Shown here piece after piece: positions 45,387-54,218 of a stretch of 64,000 bases of DNA; within the stretch, counting starts at the first letter, position 1, and every line of letters starts with the position of its first letter. Below the pieces are notes generated by a model. The model was not told the origin of the DNA. It saw nothing but the letters and a program-made list of their open reading frames with translations, and did not search any database. Made by a program: the position numbers and the translations under genes. The DNA is from Erwinia amylovora (GTDB taxonomy: Bacteria; Pseudomonadota; Gammaproteobacteria; Enterobacterales; Enterobacteriaceae): assembly GCF_017161565.1 (NCBI RefSeq), contig NZ_CP066796.1, forward strand, positions 124,001 through 188,000. The letters are read 5' to 3'.

Positions 45387-47309
45387 TTATCGTGTCGGGC
45401 GTGCCTCACGCCAGTAATCGATCAGCGCCAGATAATTGCTTTTCACTCTGGCAATCAGCGCGTCATCGTCCAGTTCGTTCTGTAGCCACTGACATGACGG
45501 CTGGGCAAAGATAGTACGGCCGACCGCAAAGCCTTTGACCCAGGAAGAGCGGGCAGCAGCAGCGAAGCCGGCTTTAAGTTCGGCTTGCGGCGCATCCAGG
45601 CCCAGCAGCAGTATGCCCCGGCAGTGCGGATCATGCTCTTCAATCAGGCCGCCAATGGTTTTCCAGCTGGCAGGTGACAGCGGTGGCAGCTTCCACCAGT
45701 CCGGCTGAATGCCCAAATGGTAGAAGTGGTTCAGGATCTGCGCATAGTATTTCTCGTCCTTATCCGGGTTGCTTTCGGGCAGGATCACTTCCAGCAGCAG
45801 CTCGTGTCCGGACTTATTACAGCTCTTCCATACGTCCAGCAGCAGCTCATCCTGCTGTTGGCGCATTTCCGCGCTATCCTGTGGATGATAGAAAATCAGG
45901 CATTTGACAACGTGCTCCTGTGGCCAGTTGACCAACTGAGAACCGATGTTGCCGTGTTCAAGACGTAGCGGGCGCGAGCCGGGTAATTCAATCGGGCGAC
46001 CAATCCACCATCCTTTGCCGGTGATCTCATTCAGGGCTGGCTGGCCGTAGGTAGTATCGGCCAGGATACCGCAGCGGCCATCATCGAGACCTGCCTCCTG
46101 TGCCGCCTGGCGCGCGGCCCGTAACAGCAGATTTTTCAGCTCGGAAATACGCGTGACCTCCGCGCCCGCTTCTGCCGCCATATCGGCCAGCTGTTTACGA
46201 TGGTCAAAGGCGAAGATATTGAGCTCGTGCCACTGCTGCTTACGGGTGGTAACGCGATGCAGATGGTTAAGACGGCTGTCGAGATCCGGGCGCTGTACCG
46301 CGCTATTGCGGCTCAGAAAGTCGTCCAGCTCCTGTTTGCCGGGCATTGCCGGGGCGCAGCCGTGCCGTGATACTACCAGCGCCCCGCAGGCGTTAGCGTA
46401 GCGGCATGCCTGTTCCCACCCTTCATCGTTCAACCAGCCGCGCAGCAGGCCGGACATAAAGGCATCACCCGCGCCCAGAACGTTAAGCACTTCAACACGA
46501 ACCCCGCCGTGCAGTTTTGTTTGCTGCCAGCTGTCCGGGATCTCGCCTTCGAACACCACACAGCCCAGCGCCCCTCGTTTACATACCAGCGTGGCTCGGG
46601 TCGCCTGACGGACGTTTTTCAGGGCGGTCAGGCTGTTGGTACTGCCGCCGGCGATGTGAAATTCTTCTTCTGTCCCGACCACCAGGTCGAAGTAGTGCAG
46701 CACGTCCTGCAGTTGTTGGGTGACGCGTGCGGACTCTACAAAGCGGGTCTCGCCATCGCCCAGTGAGGTCAGTCCCCACAGTACCGGACGGTAGTCGATA
46801 TCCAGCGCGCTGCGCAGGCCGTGGCGGCGTGCTATCTCCAGCGCTTTCAGCACGGCGGCGCGGGTATCCGCATGCGACAGGTGCGTGCCGGTCACGGCTA
46901 CGGCGCGCGCAGCCGCGATATATTCTTCGTGAATATCGTCCGGCACCAGGCCCATATCGGCACAGTTATCGCGGTAGAACACCAGTGGGAAAGTCTCCTG
47001 ATCTTTAATCCCGAGGATTACCAGCCCGGTCAGACGGTTTTTATCGGTGATCAGGCTCTGAGTATCACAGCCCACGCGCTCTAGCTCTTCGCGCAGGAAG
47101 CGGCCCAAATGTTCATCACCGACCCGAGCCAGCATGGCCGATTTCAGCCCCTGAACTGCCGTACCATAGGCAACGTTACCGGAAGAGCCACCCAGATACT
47201 TGGCAAAGCTGGTCTCGTCTTCAAGGCGTGCACCGATTTGCTGCCCATACAGGTCGACGGCGATACGCCCGATACAAATCACATCAAGGCGCTTCTGTTG
47301 TGTACTCAT
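45387..47309 (-). CDS. iolC: 5-Dehydro-2-deoxygluconokinase fused to a DUF2090 (IolJ-like) domain
   Basis: The 640-aa protein is bifunctional. The N-terminal half is a PfkB-family kinase (DVICIGRIAVDLYGQQ at the start, the GSSGNVAYGTAVQGLK loop, and the catalytic NVLGAGDAFMSGLLRG near residue 270) that phosphorylates 5-dehydro-2-deoxygluconate. The C-terminal half from about residue 325 is a DUF2090 domain, long linked to the aldolase step (IolJ), beginning near RKQQWHELNIFAFDHRKQL and containing GCLADTTYGQPAL-like and LLGLDAPQAELKAGF segments. Such fusions are common in enterobacteria and other Proteobacteria. ATG 47309 (MSTQQKRLDVIC) was chosen because a good ribosome site precedes it. Divergent from iolD. 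Confidence 0.93.
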   Translation of the reverse strand: MSTQQKRLDVICIGRIAVDLYGQQIGARLEDETSFAKYLGGSSGNVAYGTAVQGLKSAMLARVGDEHLGRFLREELERVGCDTQSLITDKNRLTGLVILGIKDQETFPLVFYRDNCADMGLVPDDIHEEYIAAARAVAVTGTHLSHADTRAAVLKALEIARRHGLRSALDIDYRPVLWGLTSLGDGETRFVESARVTQQLQDVLHYFDLVVGTEEEFHIAGGSTNSLTALKNVRQATRATLVCKRGALGCVVFEGEIPDSWQQTKLHGGVRVEVLNVLGAGDAFMSGLLRGWLNDEGWEQACRYANACGALVVSRHGCAPAMPGKQELDDFLSRNSAVQRPDLDSRLNHLHRVTTRKQQWHELNIFAFDHRKQLADMAAEAGAEVTRISELKNLLLRAARQAAQEAGLDDGRCGILADTTYGQPALNEITGKGWWIGRPIELPGSRPLRLEHGNIGSQLVNWPQEHVVKCLIFYHPQDSAEMRQQQDELLLDVWKSCNKSGHELLLEVILPESNPDKDEKYYAQILNHFYHLGIQPDWWKLPPLSPASWKTIGGLIEEHDPHCRGILLLGLDAPQAELKAGFAAAARSSWVKGFAVGRTIFAQPSCQWLQNELDDDALIARVKSNYLALIDYWREARPTR

Positions 47310-47802
47310 ATCTGTTGTTTCCTCTGTTATCTGACTTGCATCCCAACGCCCGAGTGGCTGCGGACCCAGCGACATAAAGCACTATAAGAAATAAAAATTC
47401 CATTTTCAATATTGAATGAAATTATTACCCCGAAAATGTGAAGTGGTTATGATTCTGATACCGCTGCCGTAATGCAGCGCCGTATGCCCGGTATTTCGAG
47501 CTTTTTTGCCATGTGACCGCCCCCGCTCACCTTATTCAGGCTATGCCGGTAAACTTTTTGCAACGAAACCATTTTTTCCTGTCAGTCGCCTGGGGGGCTG
47601 TTATCGTTTCATTTACCCGTTGGCGGACAGGTGATTTCCTCCGGTTACAGCACATAATTTGATCTCCCTCGCATAATGAAATATTTCTTTTATAATGCTG
47701 TTTAGTGAAAAAAATATTTGTTTATAATCAGCTCACGTTTCACTTACAGCCATTGCCGCTTTGCATCCGCAACAGGGCTGACGCCAGAGAAAGGAACAGC
47801 AC
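47310..47802. promoter_or_regulatory. Divergent iolC/iolD control region
   Basis: This 493-nt region without a gene is A+T-rich at both ends and should hold both promoters. Candidate IolR sites are the palindrome TTCAATATTGAA (47405-47416), close to the iolC side, and GAAATATTTC (47678-47687) on the iolD side, just before TATAAT (47691-47696). AAAGGA lies before ATG 47803. Confidence 0.5.
47678..47687. promoter_or_regulatory. Candidate IolR operator at the iolD promoter
   Basis: GAAATATTTC is a perfect palindrome 4 nt before the -10-like TATAAT at 47691-47696, a position from which a bound repressor would block RNA polymerase. Confidence 0.5.
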
Positions 47803-49743
47803 ATGGGCAAGATCAGATTAACCACCGCACAGGCGCTGGTCAGGTTCCTCGACAACCAGTATCTGTCGGTGGACGGCGTTGAAAGCAAATTCGTTAAAGG
47901 CATTTTCGCCATCTTTGGCCACGGCAATGTGCTGGGCCTGGGTCAGGCGCTGGAGCAGGACAGTGGCGATCTGAGGGTGTATCAGGGGCGTAATGAACAG
48001 GGTATGGCGCACGCGGCAACAGGTTTTGCCAAGCAGAGGCTTCGCCGCGAGATTATCGCCTGTACCTCGTCCGTCGGGCCGGGCGCAGCAAATATGCTTA
48101 CCGCTGCTGCGACCGCCAGCGCTAACCGCATTCCCCTGCTGCTGCTGCCGGGGGATGTGTTCGCCACCCGCCAGCCGGACCCGGTTCTGCAACAGGTTGA
48201 ACAGAGCCACGATTTAAGCATCAGTACCAACGACGCTTTTCGCGCCGTCAGCAAATACTGGGACCGCGTCAGCCGGCCAGAGCAGCTGATGACCGCCTGT
48301 ATCAGTGCCATGCGCGTGCTGACCGACCCGGCGGAGACCGGCGCGGTAACCCTTTCACTGCCGCAGGACGTACAGGGCGAAGCCTATAATTACCCGGACT
48401 ATTTCTTCCAAAAGCGCGTACACCGTCTTGAGCGCCGCCTGCCGACCGAAGGGCAGCTGTCTGACGCGCTGGCGCTGATTGCCGCGAAGAAAAGGCCAAT
48501 GATTATCTGCGGCGGTGGGGTGAAATACTCCGGGGCGGGCGATGCCTTACGCGCTTTTGCAGAACGCTATCAGATCCCGTTCGCCGAGACCCAGGCCGGG
48601 AAAGGAACGATCCTCTCCGACCATCCGTTAAACGTTGGCGGGGTAGGCGAAACCGGCTGTCTGGCAGCGAACCTGCTGGCGAAAGAAGCCGATTTGGTGA
48701 TAGGCATCGGCACACGCTACAGCGACTTCACCACCGCATCGAAATGGATTTTCCATAATCCGGATGTCAGCTATCTCAACATCAACGTTAGCAATTTCGA
48801 CGCCTGCAAACTGGATGGCGTACAGGTGCTGGCAGATGCTCGCGAAGCCCTTACTGCCATCGGCAATCGCCTGGCGGCCACCGGCTTCCAGCACGGCTGG
48901 GGCGAAAAGGTGCCGCAGGCCCGGGCCAGGATGTTGAAAGAGGCTCAGCGGGTTTATTCAGTGGTTTACAGCGGCGACGATTTTGTCCCGGAAATCGACG
49001 ACGATATCGACCGTGCAGCGCTATACGCCGAATTTAATCGCCTGACAGGCTCTTTTCTGACGCAGAGCAGCGTATTGGGAACGCTCAACGAACACCTGCC
49101 GAGGGATGCAGTGATTGTGGCGGCGGCGGGTAGCCTGCCGGGCGACCTGCAACGCATGTGGCGCACCACGGATGACAACGGTTATCACGTCGAATATGGC
49201 TACTCCTGCATGGGATATGAGGTTAATGCGGCACTGGGCGTGAAGCTGGCCGAGCCGCAGCGTGATGTCTACGCTCTGGTCGGGGACGGCTCCTTTATGA
49301 TGCTGCATTCTGAGCTGGTGACTTCGATTCAGGAGGGCGCAAAAATTCATGTCATCCTGCTGGATAACATGGCCAACGGCTGTATTAACAACCTGCAAAT
49401 GGAACACGGTATGGGCAGTTTCACCACCGAATTCCGTTTCCGTGATGCTGAAAGCGGCAGGCTGAACGGTGGACTGGTGCCGGTTGATTTCGCAGCAATT
49501 GCGGCGGGCTACGGCTGTAAAACCTGGCGTGTGACCACCCTTGAGCAGCTGCATTTGGCGCTGACTGCCGCGCAGAAAGAAACGGTATCGACGCTGATTG
49601 ATATTAAAGTTCTGCCAAAAACCATGATCCACAAATATTTCAGCTGGTGGCGCGTGGGCGGAGCTCAGGTCTCCAACTCGTCGCGCATTGATGCGGTAGC
49701 GCAGATGCTGAATAAACATATCGATCAGGCGCGTGAATATTAA
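47803..49743 (+). CDS. iolD: 3D-(3,5/4)-trihydroxycyclohexane-1,2-dione acylhydrolase
   Basis: IolD hydrolyses the inositol-derived diketone ring to 5-deoxy-D-glucuronate, using thiamine diphosphate. The 646-aa protein has the three-domain ThDP arrangement: the catalytic Glu region [18 protein letters not shown] near residues 63-80, and the ThDP-binding segment [20 protein letters not shown] near 488-508 with [14 protein letters not shown]. It is followed by iolG after 98 nt. Confidence 0.95.
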   Translation: MGKIRLTTAQALVRFLDNQYLSVDGVESKFVKGIFAIFGHGNVLGLGQALEQDSGDLRVYQGRNEQGMAHAATGFAKQRLRREIIACTSSVGPGAANMLTAAATASANRIPLLLLPGDVFATRQPDPVLQQVEQSHDLSISTNDAFRAVSKYWDRVSRPEQLMTACISAMRVLTDPAETGAVTLSLPQDVQGEAYNYPDYFFQKRVHRLERRLPTEGQLSDALALIAAKKRPMIICGGGVKYSGAGDALRAFAERYQIPFAETQAGKGTILSDHPLNVGGVGETGCLAANLLAKEADLVIGIGTRYSDFTTASKWIFHNPDVSYLNINVSNFDACKLDGVQVLADAREALTAIGNRLAATGFQHGWGEKVPQARARMLKEAQRVYSVVYSGDDFVPEIDDDIDRAALYAEFNRLTGSFLTQSSVLGTLNEHLPRDAVIVAAAGSLPGDLQRMWRTTDDNGYHVEYGYSCMGYEVNAALGVKLAEPQRDVYALVGDGSFMMLHSELVTSIQEGAKIHVILLDNMANGCINNLQMEHGMGSFTTEFRFRDAESGRLNGGLVPVDFAAIAAGYGCKTWRVTTLEQLHLALTAAQKETVSTLIDIKVLPKTMIHKYFSWWRVGGAQVSNSSRIDAVAQMLNKHIDQAREY

Positions 49744-49841
49744 TCATTGATGCGTTTTGCGTTTCAGATCTAACGGGCGCTAACCTCGTCATCAGGCTTC
49801 GGTCGGTTAGCCCGATTTCCCCTGCTCAGTAAGGAAAGGCC

Positions 49842-50870
49842 ATGACATTAAGACTTGGTGTAATCGGAACCGGCGCTATCGGCCAGGAACATATCCGCCG
49901 CTGCAGCAAGGTGTTGCAGGGTGCTCAGGTGGTTGCCGTCTCTGATATTAACATTGAAGGAGCTAAAGCGGTGTTGGCCCGTATTGGTATTGAAGCGCAG
50001 GTATTTGCCGACGGTTACCAGGTGGTGAAATCACCCAACGTTGATGCACTGCTGGTGACCTGCTGGGATCCTACCCACGAAGAGTTTACCCTGGCGGCGA
50101 TCGCAGCGGGCAAACCGGTATTCTGCGAAAAACCGCTGGCGATGAGCGCTGAAGGCTGCCGCCGCATTGTTGATGCTGAAATCAAGTTTGGTAAACGTCT
50201 GGTGCAGGTGGGCTTTATGCGCCCTTATGACAGCGGTTATCGCGCGCTGAAAAACGTCATCGCCCGGGGCGAAATTGGTGAACCTCTGATGTTGCACTGC
50301 GCGCACCGTAATCCCAGCGTACCGCACAGCTACACCACCGATATGGCGATCACCAATACCCTGATCCACGAGCTGGATGTGCTGCGCTGGCTGACCGAAG
50401 ACGAATACAAATCGGTGCAGGTCGTGTTCCCACGCGCCACGAGTCAAGCACACGCCCGGCTGCGCGACCCGCAGGTGGTGCTGTTCGAAACCCGTAAAGG
50501 TATTCGCATCGACGTGGAAATCTTTGTCAACTGTGCATATGGCTATGATATCCAGTGCGAAGTGGTGGGTGAAAAAGGCATCGCCAAACTGCCGGAGCCG
50601 TCTGCCGTACAAATGCGTAAAGATGCCCGGCTGTCGACGGCGATCCTTAGCGATTGGAAAGATCGCTTTATCGCCGCCTACGACGTTGAACTGCAGGCAT
50701 TTATCAATGATGCCAGCGCCGGGCAACTTACCGGGCCATCCGCCTGGGACGGGTATGCCGCCTCGGTGGCTGCGGACGCCTGCCTGATAGCGCAGGAAAG
50801 CGGTGCCGTTGAGCCAATCGAATTAGCGCAGCGTCCGGCGTTTTATCGCCAGGCGCTGCGGGCGGGATAA
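49842..50870 (+). CDS. iolG: myo-Inositol 2-dehydrogenase
   Basis: IolG oxidises myo-inositol to scyllo-inosose with NAD, the first step of the pathway. The 342-aa Gfo/Idh/MocA protein has the Rossmann motif [16 protein letters not shown] near residues 6-21, the [13 protein letters not shown] motif near 95-108 with Lys as the catalytic base partner, and the active-site H-E-L-D segment [13 protein letters not shown] near 170-184. The ribosome site AAGGAAAGG precedes ATG 49842. It is likely co-transcribed with iolD and, across a gap, iolE. Confidence 0.93.
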   Translation: MTLRLGVIGTGAIGQEHIRRCSKVLQGAQVVAVSDINIEGAKAVLARIGIEAQVFADGYQVVKSPNVDALLVTCWDPTHEEFTLAAIAAGKPVFCEKPLAMSAEGCRRIVDAEIKFGKRLVQVGFMRPYDSGYRALKNVIARGEIGEPLMLHCAHRNPSVPHSYTTDMAITNTLIHELDVLRWLTEDEYKSVQVVFPRATSQAHARLRDPQVVLFETRKGIRIDVEIFVNCAYGYDIQCEVVGEKGIAKLPEPSAVQMRKDARLSTAILSDWKDRFIAAYDVELQAFINDASAGQLTGPSAWDGYAASVAADACLIAQESGAVEPIELAQRPAFYRQALRAG

Positions 50871-51204
50871 CGGTTAAACACCGTACTGCTTTTATCACGG
50901 AAATTCTGATGAAGAGTGCCTGTTGTGTGGAAGCCATTAAAAAATTTGGGTGTTGCGACAATGGTTCACCAGCATGTCGGGGTGGGCAGGCGAAGGGGAA
51001 GTGGATATCCCGCCACTGCGCGAGACGGATTTTGCCAACTGTACCTAACCGATCGGTGGCGAATCAATCATCGTTTCTTCGCTGTTCGGTTCTGCGGAAA
51101 AATGAAAATCAGCTGGTGGAAACGCGCGAACTGCTTGAGTGCGAGCGGCTGAACCAATAACAGCGCGGCAGCGAACATTGCATGCTGAACCTTGGGGATC
51201 AAGT
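50871..51204. other. Gap between iolG and iolE with a possible gene remnant
   Basis: No complete gene, but fragments read like a protein: WFTSMSGWAGEGEVDIPP then LRETDFANCT, a stop, then PIGGESIIVSSLFGSAEK. I cannot name the source family. It could be a decayed gene between iolG and iolE, or chance. GGGGAT before ATG 51205 serves iolE. Confidence 0.3.
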
Positions 51205-52101
51205 ATGGACAAAGATAAGGTCAAACTGGCGATCGCACCGATCGGCTGGAGCAACGATGATATGCCGGAGTTAGGCAAGGAGAACAGCTTCCAGCAGATT
51301 GTCAGTGAGATGGCGCTGGCTGGTTTTACCGGCAGTGAGGTGGGCAGCAAATATCCGCGTGACCCGGCGGTGCTGAAGCCGATGCTGGATATCCGGGGCA
51401 TTGAGATCGTTAACGCCTGGTTCAGTACCTATTTCGCCAACGGCGACCGGCAAAAAACGCTGGATGAATTTATCAATCATCGCGATTTTCTGCATGCGAT
51501 GGGGGCTAAAGTTATCGGCTGTTCCGAGCAGAGCCTGAGCATTCAGGGAACCTCAAAAGCGGTACTGGAAGAGAAACCTCACTTCAGCGATGAACAGTGG
51601 CGTCTGACGGTGGAAGGCTACAATCAGCTGGCAAAACTGGCGGCAGAGAGGGGGATGACCGTTAGCCTGCATCACCATATGGGCACCGCGATCCAAACCC
51701 GCGAAGAGGTGGACCGCTTTATGGCACAGACCGATGATGACGTCTGTTTGCTGTTTGATACCGGGCATGCATACTACTCGGAAGGCTCGCAGCAAGACAT
51801 GTTGGCGATGCTGAAACAGCACCTTGCACGCATTAATCATATACATCTGAAAGATGTGCGTGACGAGGTGGTGGCAGACGTAAAGGCGCAGCGGATGTCA
51901 TTTCTGGATGGCGTTAAGAGAGGCACCTTCACCGTGCCGGGCGACGGCGTGATTGATTTCGATCCGGTCTTCAAAATCCTCGACGATGGTGGCTACCGCG
52001 GCTGGATGGTGGTGGAAGCAGAGCAGGATCCGGCGCTGGCAAACCCGTTTGAATATGCGCTAAAAGCACGCCGGTTTATCCGTCAACACGCCGGTTTGTA
52101 G
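51205..52101 (+). CDS. iolE: 2-Keto-myo-inositol (inosose) dehydratase
   Basis: IolE dehydrates scyllo-inosose to 3D-(3,5/4)-trihydroxycyclohexane-1,2-dione, between the IolG and IolD steps. The 298-aa TIM-barrel protein (xylose-isomerase-like) begins [20 protein letters not shown] as in the family, carries [20 protein letters not shown] near residues 155-175 and [19 protein letters not shown] near 184-203, and ends with a metal-binding Glu in [21 protein letters not shown] 51205 gives the normal length; an upstream in-frame ATG adds 22 unmatched residues. All five core catabolic enzymes are therefore present. Confidence 0.93.
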   Translation: MDKDKVKLAIAPIGWSNDDMPELGKENSFQQIVSEMALAGFTGSEVGSKYPRDPAVLKPMLDIRGIEIVNAWFSTYFANGDRQKTLDEFINHRDFLHAMGAKVIGCSEQSLSIQGTSKAVLEEKPHFSDEQWRLTVEGYNQLAKLAAERGMTVSLHHHMGTAIQTREEVDRFMAQTDDDVCLLFDTGHAYYSEGSQQDMLAMLKQHLARINHIHLKDVRDEVVADVKAQRMSFLDGVKRGTFTVPGDGVIDFDPVFKILDDGGYRGWMVVEAEQDPALANPFEYALKARRFIRQHAGL

Positions 52102-52151
52102 TTATATGCAAAAAGCGGCCTTAACTTAAGATAAAGGCGACGGCTGTCAGG

Positions 52152-52706
52152 CTATTTCAGCGTGATGGAGTTAATAATGCTTTCTGCTTCAATCTGCGCC
52201 TGTTGCTGGTTATCGGCTGGCAGGGTGATTTGCAGAGTCATTAGTTTGCCGTCGATTTTGCCTAATACTACGGAAGACCATGAAGACTGATTGTTGGCAG
52301 AGATCACGCTGTCCAGCTGCTGCAGCTGAAGATTGTTTACGCCGATGGTTTTGTTGGTCACCACCTGTAGCTGCGGATCGCGGCTACGCTGCTGCGCTTC
52401 AAGCCGTTCTGCCAGGGTATCCAGCCCTTCACTGGTGCTGCCGCCCTCGATGACAATGATCGCTTTCTGATCGGACTCATCGGCATAAACGTGTTTGTTA
52501 TTGGCCTGGGTGCCGAGTTTGCCGCTCTTATCACTCATCCCTGGTGGTAACGCAAAGCCCAGTTTGCCGCCCATCAGCGTGACGTTCTGCGCCGACTGGC
52601 TGCTGCTGGCCTCCTGGCTGGCAGCGGCTTTGTCATTTTTGCCATCGCAGGCTGCAAGGCCCGCCACCAGTACCGCAATTCCAGCATATTTCAATAAGTT
52701 ACGCAT
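52152..52706 (-). CDS. dcrB: Lipoprotein DcrB
   Basis: DcrB is an inner-membrane-associated periplasmic lipoprotein needed for infection by phages C1 and C6 in E. coli. The 184-aa product has a lipoprotein signal ending in GLAAC (Cys20), then a Ser/Gln-rich linker and a domain like E. coli DcrB. ATG 52706 (MRNLLKYAGIAVLVAG) gives a proper signal peptide; the long upstream extension is not conserved. It lies next to yhhQ as in E. coli. Confidence 0.9.
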   Translation of the reverse strand: MRNLLKYAGIAVLVAGLAACDGKNDKAAASQEASSSQSAQNVTLMGGKLGFALPPGMSDKSGKLGTQANNKHVYADESDQKAIIVIEGGSTSEGLDTLAERLEAQQRSRDPQLQVVTNKTIGVNNLQLQQLDSVISANNQSSWSSVVLGKIDGKLMTLQITLPADNQQQAQIEAESIINSITLK

Positions 52707-52848
52707 TATAGTCCCTTTTATAAATTGGTTGCATGTCGCTAAGGTATAGATACAAACGTATTCGCTATGTAAAAGCAACCCGCTGGTGGTGACAATATCA
52801 TTACCTGAAGCCATCGGTTTTGATGCTTCAGGCATCAACAGGATCAGA

Positions 52849-53514
52849 CTAGCCGAAATTCATCTGGGGACGATTAGATTTCTCTGTTAATTGCTTCAAC
52901 GTCGCATTCAGCAGCAGGCCGTAAGCCGGCAGGAAGAACAGCATACAGATCAGAACCTTAAAGCTGTAATCCACCAACGCAATTTCAACCCAGTGCGTAG
53001 CCATAAACGGATCGCTGCTTTGATAGAATGCGATAAAGAAGAAGGCCAGCGTATCGCTAATATTGCCGAGGAACATCGCCGCAGCGGGTGCTATCCACCA
53101 TGCCGCTTTCTGGCGCAGGCGGTTAAAGACCTGGATATCCAGCACCTGGCCGAGCGCATAGGCCATAAAGCTGGCGCAGGCGATGCGGGCAACAAACAGG
53201 TTCATCTGCTCAAGTGCCGCAAAGCCTTGCCATTCGCCCTGATAAAACAGCGCAGAAACCACGTACGAGACAAACAGCGCCGGCACCATCACCGCCAGAA
53301 TAATGCGTCTTGCCAGCTGCGCACCGAAAATGCGCACCGTCAGGTCGGTCGCCAGAAAGATAAACGGGAAGCTGAATGCGCCCCATGTGGTATGCAGACC
53401 AAAAATAGTCACCGGCAGCTGCACCAGGTAGTTACTGGAAAGGATGATCAGCAGATGAAACAAAGAAAGCCAAACCAGCGCGTGCAGGCGCTGACGAGAA
53501 CTGAATGCGAGCAT
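52849..53514 (-). CDS. yhhQ: Queuosine precursor transporter YhhQ
   Basis: YhhQ imports the queuosine precursors preQ0 and preQ1. The 221-aa protein has about six membrane helices and the family segments LPVTIFGLHTTWGAFSFPFI, FLATDLTVRIFGAQLARRII and AYALGQVLDIQVFNRLRQ. ATG 53514 follows the ERIC-like repeats by less than 20 nt, so its promoter or leader may contain them. Order dcrB-yhhQ-tusA is as in E. coli. Confidence 0.93.
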   Translation of the reverse strand: MLAFSSRQRLHALVWLSLFHLLIILSSNYLVQLPVTIFGLHTTWGAFSFPFIFLATDLTVRIFGAQLARRIILAVMVPALFVSYVVSALFYQGEWQGFAALEQMNLFVARIACASFMAYALGQVLDIQVFNRLRQKAAWWIAPAAAMFLGNISDTLAFFFIAFYQSSDPFMATHWVEIALVDYSFKVLICMLFFLPAYGLLLNATLKQLTEKSNRPQMNFG

Positions 53515-53559
53515 ATTGAGCCTTTTTGTATGTTATGGGGTGAGGGAACCCAGTCCTGT

Positions 53560-53670
53560 CCTTCATCTTTCACGCCGCAGCCGCGTTGGCTGCCCTCACG
53601 AACCCCGGTCACTTACTGATGTAAGCTCCCGGGGATCCGCTCAGTTGCCGCCTTGCCGCGACGCGAAATC
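53560..53670 (-). repeat. ERIC-like element, copy 1
   Basis: On the minus strand it contains GGAGCTTACATCAGTAAGTG, then GGGGTTCGTGAGGGCAGCCA, and ends GTGAAAGATGAAGG, the layout of the enterobacterial repetitive intergenic consensus (GGAGCTTACNTNAGTAAGTG ... GCAGCCA ... GAAAGATGACGG). Copy 2 begins 125 nt later. Confidence 0.75.
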
Positions 53671-53684
53671 TTTTGGACATGCAT

Positions 53685-53795
53685 CCTTCATCTTTCACGC
53701 CGCAGCCGCGCTGGCTGCCCTCACGAACCCCGGTCACTTACCGATGTAAGCTCCCGGGGATCCGCTCAGTTGCCGCCTTGCCGCAACGCGAAATC
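53685..53795 (-). repeat. ERIC-like element, copy 2
   Basis: A 111-nt direct repeat of copy 1 with three mismatches, in the same orientation, starting 125 nt downstream. The 14-nt spacer between the copies is not repeated. Confidence 0.75.
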
Positions 53796-53951
53796 CGGTG
53801 GATATGTGTACTTTTGCGGCATATTACCGTGTTGGCCTGCCAATGCAACGCTTGATTTTAGCGCAAACGTTATCGTGATATTGAACTCTTGCGCCTGCCT
53901 CGCCTGAGATTAAAATAGTGCAAAGTCCGTTACTGCCTTATTGAGAACCCT

Positions 53952-54197
53952 ATGAGCAACCTGTTTGCCAACCCCGACCAAACCCTTGATACCCAAGGGC
54001 TGCGCTGCCCGGAACCGGTTATGATGGTGCGCAAAACCGTGCGACATATGCAGGATGGCGAAACCCTGCTGATTATCGCCGACGACCCGGCCACCACGCG
54101 TGATATTCCCGGCTTTTGCCGCTTTATGGAACACAGGCTGGTGGCTCAGGCCGTCGACGTTCTGCCATATCAGTATCTGATAAAAAAAGGCCTGTAG
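53952..54197 (+). CDS. tusA: Sulfur carrier protein TusA
   Basis: TusA (SirA) carries persulfide sulfur from IscS to the TusBCD complex for 2-thiouridine in tRNA. The 81-aa protein has the catalytic Cys19 in [17 protein letters not shown] and matches E. coli TusA. Its 3' end overlaps a hairpin likely to terminate the convergent zntA transcript. Confidence 0.96.
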   Translation: MSNLFANPDQTLDTQGLRCPEPVMMVRKTVRHMQDGETLLIIADDPATTRDIPGFCRFMEHRLVAQAVDVLPYQYLIKKGL

Positions 54198-54202
54198 CCT
54201 TT
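54181..54202 (-). terminator. Likely terminator of zntA within the tusA 3' end
   Basis: AAAGGC (54186-54191) pairs with GCCTTT (54197-54202); on the minus strand the stem is followed by a T-run (TTTTTTTA). It lies 17 nt past the zntA stop and overlaps the last codons of tusA. Confidence 0.6.
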
Positions 54203-54218
54203 CATCGAGCCTGCCCGG

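Larger units (their letters stand above)
53515..53951. other. yhhQ/tusA divergent region occupied by two tandem ERIC-like repeats
   Basis: Besides the two repeats listed separately, this stretch holds the promoters of yhhQ and tusA. No protein is convincing; the short plus-strand frames here are made of repeat sequence. Confidence 0.6.

Noticed and set aside
53560..53795. Possible CRISPR array or insertion sequence
   Set aside because: Only two 111-nt copies without transposase or target duplications; the pattern fits ERIC-like elements.
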